Shown in pieces: positions 55,475 through 64,000 of a stretch of 64,000 nt of DNA (position 1 is the stretch's first letter; each line of letters begins with the position of its first letter). The notes beneath the pieces were generated by a model that was not told where the DNA came from, made no database searches, and was given only the letters and a program-made list of their open reading frames with translations. A program made the translations under genes and the position numbers. This stretch comes from Tetracentron sinense (Eukaryota > Streptophyta > Magnoliopsida > Trochodendrales > Trochodendraceae). The DNA is taken from contig CM026571.1 in NCBI GenBank assembly GCA_015143295.1, positions 27,804,505 through 27,868,504 on the forward strand, given 5' to 3'.

Positions 55475-57248
55475 TCATGGTTAAGAGTATTTTTTGTTTA
55501 TTTTGATAAGGTAATTAAATGGATGATTTATTCATGAGATGAATTAATTTAGATCTATTTAATATTGCTAGTGGTTTTTATTATTTTATTTGTTCATAAG
55601 ATGAATAGATAAATATTTATTATATTATTGAATGAGATTTGATAATTAAATAAATTTTAAAAACTAGTATTATATGTGATATAATTAAATTCAAAACAAA
55701 GAGTTTATTTTAAAATTCCTTTTAAATGAATTGATCATTAATTAATAATTCTCATGGTGTTTGACACCCTTCCTTAAGCGTTCTTGGAGATTAAAGCTTA
55801 TTTCGATTTAAATTGATTCATGGATTTTCGGATTTGTATTTGATGAGAAGAATCGATATAGTTTTGGTATTTTGACCATAACTTTATGACCGTAAGTCTG
55901 ATTTAGGTCCATCAGTACATCGTTTCGAAGCCGTCGAAAAGATCTACAACTTTTGTGAAGAAAGTTCTTCCAGAATCAATTCTTTTGAGGGTCAAAACTT
56001 GAGTCAAAAATTTAAAGCGGGAAAAGGAGTTTTCTAAATTAATTTTCCAAGAGGCTTTCAAATTTTTCCTAAATTAGTTATTTGATTATGAAAATTTTTT
56101 TATGGAAAATATAATTGTTTTATTTTTTCTGGGGTTTCATCTATATAAGATACAGATTTTTATCGGGCGATCTGATAATTGTTATCAAATTTTAAATCCT
56201 TTTTGAAATAAGAAAAAGTACTCCATCAGCATGTAGCATCTTTTTTATATGAGATTATAGTTATGGGTCATAGTATATGATAAATTGCTTATCATTCATG
56301 CATTCATACTAGAGGTTAATATGTAGTAGGTTTTGACAATCTGTAAAGGGAAGATGCATTCGGTTTTCTTGAAAATGGCGAATGGAATACTGGTTTCCCT
56401 AATGCCATTTAAATTCTATTTAATGAATTGGTGGACATACTGCGAAGGAGGATGTTGCGATGTGATCTAAATAAGATGATAAAGGAAGGGATCGTGAAGG
56501 ATTTTGCGAGCTACCTTTGTTCTTATTACATTCCCTTGCATCCATGGATTTTAATTTATTGACCCATAACGATTAATCTTGTATACTAATGTTTTATTTG
56601 TCATGAGATGATATCTATTTATATGTTTAAATTATTCTGTTGAAATAATTGCTCTTGATATATCATGTGTATATAAGACTGGGGACAAGTCCCTAAGTAT
56701 TATGATTTTCTACCATACACTATGTGATCCTATAGTTGGGAGTGTGAGTAAGCTGACAGGCCAAAGCCGGGCCCAATTCCTCTCACCTATGAGTGAACAT
56801 GGTGAAAACTGAATAAGCAAATAGTGGGAGCAATAACGCCAAAGCGTGAGCTTTCATTAGGGGTTTATTAGGTTCATGGTAGGTGGGCACATGAATAAGA
56901 GATATTATACAATAACGCCAAAGCGTGAGTATAACATCCCTTATAGATCAGACAGTAGATCGAATACTCCAAAATTCATAAGATGAGATCTGTGAAATTG
57001 GAGAAGATAGTTTCTATCTGCCTATTCAAGGCGATGTGATGATGTGCCCAAAGGCAGGATCACATCAAGCCAGTGTCTAGGTTTTCGATGTCAATTACTT
57101 ATTCCCAAATTGACAATACCATTAGAAATAGATCCATAATCTAATTGGTATTAATGAATACAATAGATCCCTAATACTGTCTTATTTGTCATTTGATTAG
57201 ATCATGACAGGCCTACACCCATTAACTGAAATTCTTCGTGATGAAAAG
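55475..57248 (+). mobile_element. Element K interior, non-coding (LARD-like)
   Basis: About 1.8 kb of AT-rich sequence with no gag or pol motif in any frame. A 19-bp motif AATAACGCCAAAGCGTGAG occurs at 56832-56850 and again at 56911-56929. The arrangement (long LTR, primer site, conserved non-coding interior) fits a large non-autonomous derivative. It continues at 63949 and beyond the window. Confidence 0.65.
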
Positions 57249-57869
57249 TGTAGAGCCCCGGAATTTAGGTTCATTGTTCATGTGAATAGTGCTATGAATA
57301 GTGTATGAATAGTGCTATGAATAGTGCCTTCAAGGCCTAAAGCCTTAATGAAATTGTGGGTTCATATTTTATAATGAAAAGAGGTATTGAGTGAATCAAA
57401 ATATGTATGGAAAGTGTTTTGGGGGTTTGGGATAAATGAAAAGTGATAGTATGGTATACTCTAAGTGTCAAAGAAAGGAATGCATAAACATACCCTCAAC
57501 TTTGAAGAGCTATAGAATTCTCACTGCTGATCCGAATTGAGTGATTCTTGAATTTTGAGAAAGGTATTGAAACCCTCTTCGAGGTTCATGTTTACCACTT
57601 TTCCAGATTTTGAGTAAAAGTTGGGTCAAATGTCAGATTTCCACAAACTAGTCTGCTGTAAATTTTGGTCTGCTGAAAGTCATCCCAGGACCAGTCCACT
57701 TGTGGGCCCATTTAGATCACTTAGAACTCAAAATTAGGCTTTGTACAAAACAAGAAAGTTGTATCCCTTTGAAATTCGAATCCAACTCAAGTTGAATCGT
57801 CAAAATTAGATAAAGGAGTCAAAATTTATGATCAAAATACCAAAGCAGGAAAACAAGGCCCAGGCAGAG

Positions 57870-58032
57870 TGCCATTTCGGCGACGAAGTGTGCCGGGGGG
57901 ATTGATTTCGTCGACGAATTCAACTCGAAAATGGCCAAAAACGTCCAGTAATGAGCTGTAACTCAACACCAACCTTGGGGGATATTTTTCTAAGATATTT
58001 TGAGATATTTGGCAGCCTTTAGGCTATAAATA
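57870..58032 (+). promoter_or_regulatory. TTCGTCGACGAA palindrome and TATA box, LTR L
   Basis: One perfect 12-bp TCGA-centred palindrome (57907-57918) and a related GGCGACGAAGTG site near 57879, then TATAAATA at 58025-58032. In the 3' LTR the palindrome is broken by one transition. Confidence 0.55.
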
Positions 58033-58741
58033 GGGTCTAAATTTCGTGTATAAGGGTTACCAAATCATTGAATGTCATTGAGAGAGAGATTGAAGAACAA
58101 GAAGAAGAGAAACCTTGTTCCATTCCAACTGTTCTGCCCCAAGCTCAAGTGAGGTTTCAACCTTGTCAAGCTTTCTTCCTTTAGTGTTCTTGAAGAAGGG
58201 GGTTTTCGAACCCAGATTTTCCCAAGCTTCAACCAAGCTTTCCTCAAGCTTGATTCTGATCCACAGAAGTGTAAAAACTTCCTTGTAAGGTAGATATAAT
58301 CTACTATCTAGCAATGTTATGAATTCACTTTGTTATTCACTTTATGATGTTTCCTATAAAAGAAATCCTCTATGTTTAAGAAAGTTTAGATTTCTATGAT
58401 GTATGATACTTTATACATATGCCTCAATGCTATTAAGGTATTTTATGATTTCCATGATACTCACAAGAGATATATGTTATGTTTAAGAGATTCTAAGTCT
58501 AACATGATACTCAAAGTTCTCACATGTTATATTCCAAGTCTTCAAAGGATTACGCTATTATGTCAAAATGTTTTCTAAGTCTATCAAGATGTTCACAAGT
58601 CTCATATGTACACTAGTCTCGCATGAATCGGATTTCTCACAAGTTGGATGTTTTCAAAATTCTTAAGAAATGTTTAAGAAAACCTCATAAGAACTCACGA
58701 GTGATTTTACGGGATCATAGATGCTCACAAGTATCTCAAAA

Positions 58742-58940
58742 GCTCATGCATATCTCACAAGGCATTATTCATATCTCACAAGGCATTCATATCTCGCAAG
58801 GCATCATTCATATCTCACAAGGCATTCATATCTCGCAAAGCATCATTCATATCTCACAAGGCATTCATATCTCACAAGGCATCATTTATATCTCTCAAGG
58901 CATTCATATCTCACAAGGCATCATTCATATCTAACAAGAC
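58742..58940. repeat. 18/21-bp tandem array in LTR L
   Basis: Ten units of CATATCTCACAAGGCATT with or without ATT, roughly alternating in length so that pairs make a 39-bp unit. The 3' LTR has eight units (about 63090-63250). It is an expanded form of the CTCACAAG motif found in the other LTRs. Confidence 0.88.
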
Positions 58941-59206
58941 ATCATATGTGGCTCACACGACTCATAAGAACTCATAAGTACTCATAAGCACTCTTAAGAT
59001 ACGTTTTGTTTTTACAAAAGCTCAAAAGATAAGGTTTAAAAAGCTATGCACTTGTAAAAGTATGATTTTCAAGTTCGGTTTAAAGCATGAAATATAAATT
59101 GTTAACCCTCTATTTGCTCGCATTATATTGTGACTTTATGACACTGTTAGCTAGTATTTTGTACCCACTGAGTATTCCATGCTCAGCCGAATTGTTGACT
59201 TCGGTA

Positions 59207-59332
59207 GGTTTTGTGGACTCACCTGCTCCTGAGCCTTGGATAGAGGAGGAGTACTATGAGCCTGAGCCTGCTATGGTTCACTACCAAGATGATGGAGCTC
59301 TAGATAGGGGGGCCTATCTAGACTATTGTTGA
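59207..59332 (+). CDS. LTR-embedded small reading frame (L, 5' LTR)
   Basis: 41 codons from GGT to TGA at 59330: EPWIEEEYYEPEPAM, DDGALD, end AYLDYC. The frame is open upstream to an ATG at 59087, reading through the hairpin. Combines the tail of D/E (YLDYC) with the middle of A/J (DDGALD). Confidence 0.5.
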   Translation, partial: GFVDSPAPEPWIEEEYYEPEPAMVHYQDDGALDRGAYLDYC

Positions 59333-59642
59333 GGGAAGTGAAGGAGAAGGTCTTGTATTTTGAAAATGGGAAATGTCCACTTTAGATTATATATTTTGAG
59401 AGTATTGAGGGTGGGACTTGTCCACTTCATACTTAAAGTTACGGTGTTCTATGGTTCAAACTTGAACCTAATGATAGGAGTACATTATGTTGAATTGCTT
59501 CCGTTTATCTCCATTGCGTATATATCGATGTATTTTATCATGTGGTATGTATACCTTATGTGTCATACAGGATTGTATGATACGGCGGTCACGAACTAAA
59601 GTATCCCTAACTCCTAGGGGGTATTTTGGCTCGTGAAAAACT

Positions 59643-59654
59643 TGGTATCAAAGC
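59643..59654 (+). other. Primer-binding site, element L
   Basis: TGGTATCAAAGC shortly after the LTR end; initiator Met tRNA primer site. Confidence 0.85.
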
Positions 59655-60106
59655 TTAGGCTCTAGACTCCCTCGAGTTAGGGTTGTTGTTTTAAGGTATT
59701 CATGTCTCCTTCGAGTTGGAGTATGTTCTATTCTAGGCATTAGAACGATATGGGTAGAATTTGTTCTTTGAGTTAAATTTAAAACTCAGATGAACTCATT
59801 TATAGGTTGATACCGCGACAAATGTGGTATCTAGCTTAAGGACTAGGTTTTCTTTTGAGCGAAAGTTGGGAGTCATATTCCAGTGTAGACTAGTATTTAG
59901 TCTTAGTTTGAAGTTGGGTTAATGTCATAACAAAACGTGAGAACTTAGCATCGCTAGGAAACCAAGTTGTATGATTATATTATTATGTGTATACCTTGAT
60001 GTATACAATATGCCTATATAGGCAAGTTATGCTCATTGAATTGATATGTCAACTGAGCTTGATTTCCGTTAAACTCACGCTTCGCTCTTGTCATCAGTAT
60101 TTGATT

Positions 60107-61326
60107 ATGAGGCGTGGCATTCGAGGTAGAGGGTATCAGAACTGAGGGAATAGGGGTGAGATTCCAGTGGGAGATGAGTAACCAGACTTGACTCAGATCC
60201 TTGGGGCTATAGCAGCGACTATGGCTATGCTTGCAGACAGGGCTAATACTCCTGTTGCAGCTACTGCGCCTATACCTCCTCTTGTACATCACACAGCAGG
60301 ACTTGAAGCATTCAGGAGATTGAGGCCACCTACCTTCTATGGGACTCTTGATCCCACGGCTGCAGAAGCATGGATCATGCAACTGGAGAAGACTTTCATA
60401 GTGCTCCACTGTACTGATGAGCAGCCCGTTGAGTGAGCTTCCTTCATGATGGAAGGTGAAGCCGAACACTGGTGGAGAGCTACCCAGAGGTAGAGGGATA
60501 GTGCAAAGGTAGGGGTACCCTGGACATGGGGAGAGTTTTTGGATACGTTCTATGAGCAGTACTTCCCTAGGTTTATCAAGGAACAGAAGGAGAGAGAATT
60601 TATGCTTTTGGAGTAGGGGGAGATGAGTGTAGCCGCGTATAAGGCTAAGTTTGTCGGCTTGTCACGATTTGCTCCGCATATGGTCACTACGGAGGGTATG
60701 CGGATCAGAAAGTTCGAGACGGGGCTAAACTCTTCCATTCGAGATCGGGTTTCCATTCTCCAGGTAGAAACCTGGAAGGATATTATGGGCAAGGCAAGGA
60801 TTGTCGAGAGGAATTCAGAGGAGTTTCTCAGGAGGAGAGACAGTAATCTAGGGAGAGGCATGTCTGAAGGACAGTTCAGTGGCTCAGTATTGCTTTAGAA
60901 GAGGGCCAAGACTGCTCCCTTTCAGATTTCTTCACCTACACAGGCTCAAAGGCCTCATTTTGTTCCACAGACACCTCGCCCCGCTATGACGCAAACCACT
61001 AGAAATGTGCCGGCCGCATCCTCATCATTTTCATTAGAGGCTTGCAGGTCTTGTGGCAAGAGGCACAAGGTTGGAGACTACCGTAGACTCTCTGGTGGTT
61101 GTTTCCACTATGGTGCTTCGGGGCACATGATCAAAGTGCCCAAGGAGGCAGTTGCAACCAGTCCAATCTCAGGGAAGTAGGCCCCCAGTTCGACAAGCCA
61201 CACAACAGGGGTCTTCTCAGACTTACAGACCACTACAGCCCACCCAGCCGCCTCAATAGGCGAGTCAGGGCAGAGCCTTCGCCTTATCTGGGAGAGATGT
61301 ATATGCACTTGAGGATGTTTTGCAAG
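60107..61326 (+). pseudogene. gag: Element L gag
   Basis: Start MRRGIRGRGYQN, capsid region with LEAFRRLRPPTFYGTL, EHWWRA and PWTWGEF, SMSVA-like linker region, then CRSCGKRHKVGDYRR and a damaged knuckle (CFHYGASGHMI). Stops near 60146, 60180, 60434, 60494, 60615 and 60897, plus a frameshift at the knuckle. The end keeps the LQG-GTAC splice-donor context (61326|61327). Confidence 0.87.
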
Positions 61327-61521
61327 GTACTCTCAAGTCAAAGTTGTTAAACTATATATTATCGATAGATGTGATATATGTTGCTATGTGTGTAAGAACA
61401 TACTACTTATAATCTATGGATGTTGTTATACGTTGGTTGACTTAGTTATAGATAATAAAGTGTGGAAAAAGTATCCCAGCTTGATTTTATGTCGTCCTAA
61501 TTTCGCGGACGAAATTCTTAT
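61327..61521 (+). other. Gag-pro intron donor joined to post-pol sequence (L)
   Basis: Donor GCAAG|GTACTC and about 110-150 bp of AT-rich intron-like sequence, then directly the post-pol sequence before the polypurine tract (GCGGACGAAATTC). The deletion therefore starts inside the candidate intron and removes all of pol. Confidence 0.6.
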
Positions 61522-61533
61522 AAGGGGGGAGGA
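61522..61533 (+). other. Polypurine tract, element L
   Basis: AAGGGGGGAGGA directly before the 3' LTR start. Confidence 0.82.
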
Positions 61534-63943
61534 TGTAGAGCCCCAGAATTTAGGTTCACTGTTCATGTGAATAGTACTGTGAATAGTGTTGTGAATAGCG
61601 CCTTCAAGGCCTAAAGCCTTAATGAAATTGTGGGTTCATATTTTATAATGAAAGGAGGTATTGAATGAATCAAAATATGTATGGAAAGTGTTTTGGGGGT
61701 TTGGGATAAATGAAAAGTGATAGTATGGTATACTCTAAGTGTCAAAGAAAGGAATGCACAAACATACCCTCAAATTTGAAGAGCTATAGAATTCTCACCG
61801 CTGATCCGAATCAAGTGATTCTTGAATTTTTTGAAAGGTATTGAAACCCTCTTCGAGGTTCATGTTTACCACTTTTCTAGATTTTGAGTAAAATTTGGGT
61901 CAAATGTCAGATTTCCACAAACTGGTCTGCTGTAAATTTTGATCTGCTGAAAGTCATCCCAAGACCAGTCCACTTGTGGGCCCATTTAGATCACTTAGAA
62001 CTCAAAATTAGGCTTTGTACAAAACATGAAAGTTGTAGCCCTTTGAAAGAAAAATCCAATACAAGTTGAATCGTTAAATTTGGATAACTGAGTCAAAGGT
62101 TATGGTCAAAATACCAAAATAGGAAAACAAGGCCCAGGCAGAGTGCCATTTCGGCAACGAAGTGTGCTGGGGGGTTGATTTCATCGACGAATTCAACTCA
62201 AAAATGGCCAAAAACGTCCAGTAATGAGCTGTAACTCATCACCGACCTTGAGGGATATTTTTCTAAGATATTTTGAGATATTTGGCACCCTTTAGGCTAT
62301 AAATAGGGTCTGAATTTTCTGTATAAGGGTTACCAAATCCTTGAATGTCATCGAGAGAGAGATTGAAGAAGAAGAAGAAGAGAAACCTTGTTCCTTTCCA
62401 CCTGTTCTTCCCCAAGCTCAAGGGAGGTTTCAACCTTATCAAGCTTTCTTCCTTTAGTGTTCTCAAGCTCACAAATCATCACTAAGGTGATTTCAAAGTT
62501 TGGAATTTCTCCACAGGAATTCTGTTCGTGTCCTTGAAGAAGGGGGTTTTCAAACCCAGATTTTCCCAAGCTTCAACCAAGCTTTCCTCAAGCTTGATTC
62601 TGAGCCACAGAAGTGTAAAAACTTCCTTGTAAGGTAGATATAATCTACTATCTAGCTTTCTTATGAATTCACTTTGTTATTCACTTTATGATGTTTCCTA
62701 TAAAAGAAATCCTCTATGTTTAAGAAAGTTTAGATTTCTATGATGTGTGATACTTTATACATATGCCTCAATGCTATTAAGGTATTTTATGATTTTCATG
62801 ATACTCACAAGAGCTATATGCTATGTTTAAGAGATTCTAAGTCTAACATGATACTCAAAGTTCTCACATGTTATATTCCAAGTCTTCAAAGGATTACGCT
62901 ATTATGTCAAAATGTTTTCTAAGTCTATCAAGATGTTCACAAGTCTCATATATACACTAGTCTCGCATGAATCGGATTTCTCACAAGTTAGATGTTTTCA
63001 AAATTCATAAGAAATGTTTAAGAAAACCTTATAAGAACTCACGAGTGATTTTACGGGATCATAGATGCTCATAAGTATCTCAAAATCTCATGCATATCTC
63101 ACAAGGCATTCATATCTCGTAAGGCATCATTCATATCTCACAAGGCATCATTCATATCTCACAAGGCATTCATCTCTCGCAAGTCATCATTCATATCTCA
63201 CAAGGCATCATTTATATCTCTCAAGGCATTCATATCTCACAAGGCATCATATGTGGCTCACACGACTCATAAGAACTCATAAGTACTCATAAGCACTCTT
63301 AAGATACATTTTGTTTTTACAAAAGCTCAAAAGATAAGGTTTAAAAAGTTATGCACTTGTAAAAGTATGATTTCCAAGTTCGGTTTAAAGCATGAAATAT
63401 GAATTGTTAACCCTCTATGTGCTCGCATGATATTGTGACTTTATGACACTGTTAGCTAGTATTTTGTACCCATTGAGTATTCCATGCTCAGCCAAATTGT
63501 TGACTTCGGTAGGTTTTGTGGACGCACCTTCTCCTGAGCCTTGGATAGAGGAGGAGTACTATGAGCCTGAACCTGCTATGGATCACAACCAAGATGATGG
63601 AGCTCTAGATAGGGGGGCCTATCTAGACTATTGTTGAGGGAAATGAAGGAGAAGGTCTTGTATTTTGAAAGTGGGAAATGTCCACTTTAGATTATATATT
63701 TTAAGAGTATTGAGGGTGGGACTTGTCCACTTCATACTTAAAGTTACGGTGTTCTATGGTTCAAACTTGAACCTAATGATAGGAGTACATTATGTTGAAT
63801 TGCTTCCGTTTATCTCCAGTGCATATATATCGATGTATTTTATCATGTGGTATGTATGTCTTATGTGTTATAGAGGATTGTACGATACGGCGGTCATGGG
63901 CTAAAGTATCCCTAACTCCTAGGGGGTATTTTGGGTCGTGACA
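61534..63943 (+). repeat. Element L 3' LTR
   Basis: 2,410 bp, TGTAGAGCCCCAG to GGGTCGTGACA. Differs from the 5' LTR by an about 71-bp segment present only here (about 62462-62532), two fewer array units and scattered substitutions. Candidate intron 62634-63512. Confidence 0.93.
63512..63637 (+). CDS. LTR-embedded small reading frame (L, 3' LTR)
   Basis: 41 codons, EPWIEEEYYEPEPAM, DDGALD, end AYLDYC. Differs from the 5' copy at a few codons. Confidence 0.5.
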   Translation, partial: GFVDAPSPEPWIEEEYYEPEPAMDHNQDDGALDRGAYLDYC

Positions 63944-63948
63944 AATAG

Positions 63949-64000
63949 AAAAGAAAGATTAGAATTGTGTTTACCGTGGATAACCTTAACCTATGTCTTA
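63949..64000 (+). mobile_element. Element K interior, continuation
   Basis: Sequence after the L target duplication; too short to interpret and cut by the window end. Confidence 0.5.

Larger units (their letters stand above)
57249..59638 (+). repeat. Element L 5' LTR
   Basis: 2,390 bp, TGTAGAGCCCCGG to GGCTCGTGAAA (terminal CA mutated). Palindrome TTCGTCGACGAA at 57907-57918, TATAAATA at 58025-58032, candidate intron 58290-59207, ten-unit tandem array (58742-58940), hairpin ACTGAG/CTCAGC (outer pair mismatched). Confidence 0.93.
57249..63943 (+). mobile_element. Element L: Tekay element reduced to gag and LTRs
   Basis: LTRs 57249-59638 and 61534-63943, primer site, degraded gag and polypurine tract, with protease to chromodomain missing. 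Flanks AAAAG (57244-57248) and AATAG (63944-63948) are a 5-bp duplication with one change. Inserted in the interior of element K. Confidence 0.93.

Noticed and set aside
58742-58940. Regular repeats with spacers resembling a CRISPR array
   Set aside because: Units are directly adjacent 18/21-bp tandem repeats inside a plant LTR; no unique spacers, no cas genes.

Overview
The window is a stack of nested LTR retrotransposons from a flowering-plant nuclear genome. I found no host gene, rRNA or tRNA gene, CRISPR array or prokaryotic feature. The plant assignment rests on Ty3/gypsy chromoviruses of the Tekay/Del type (Gag with CCHC knuckle, PR-RT-RNaseH-IN, C-terminal chromodomain), Sirevirus-like copia Gag sequences, initiator-Met-tRNA primer sites (TGGTATCARAGC) and 5-bp target-site duplications. 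I cannot name the species.

Layout. Element D (5' LTR mostly left of the window; internal 20743-25005; 3' LTR 25006-34242) is the outer element of the left half. Element C (1-20619) sits in D's 5' LTR. C carries an inverted solo LTR (C-prime, 1884-4541, TSD AATAC) and an internal inversion (8660-9695). The young complete element A (10716-19612, TSD TGACT, two 1,875-bp LTRs) sits in C's 3' LTR. D's integrase is split by an inverted solo LTR (E, 21647-24043). D's 3' LTR holds a gag-only Sirevirus-like element F (27195-33984, TSD ATATC). To the right are an unclassified stretch (34243-34614), LTR H (34615-38343) split by solo LTR I (35569-37870, TSD CTAAA), a second diverged gag-only element G (38344-41739), an inverted Tekay element J (41740-46515), and a non-coding LTR element K (46516 to beyond 64000). 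K's 5' LTR contains A2, a degraded sister of A (48476-55243), and K's interior contains L, a gag-plus-LTR Tekay remnant (57249-63943).

What the elements share. Three things go beyond routine annotation. (1) Every Tekay-type LTR whose 3' half is present holds a short reading frame with the core PWVEEEY. It varies mostly at third codon positions and often ends in DYC or DFC plus stop. It is preceded by a 6-bp-stem hairpin and a candidate splice acceptor, and it pairs with a conserved AAG|GT donor just downstream of the promoter, suggesting a leader intron of about 0.75-1.25 kb. (2) Elements A, A2 and C carry a 138-142 bp candidate phase-1 intron between gag and protease. Removing it joins gag to pol in frame; keeping it ends Gag inside the intron. 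(3) Just upstream of the core promoter, nearly all LTRs, including the copia-type F, have clusters of perfect palindromes centred on TCGA with family-specific arms.

Condition. A is the youngest (about five LTR-LTR differences seen) but has one frameshift and two stops. A2 is decaying by C-to-T type changes and has lost the end of pol and half its 3' LTR. C, D, J and L are pseudogenised. Any activity would need proteins supplied in trans. All functional statements about the small frame, the introns and the palindromes are inferences from comparing copies inside this window.
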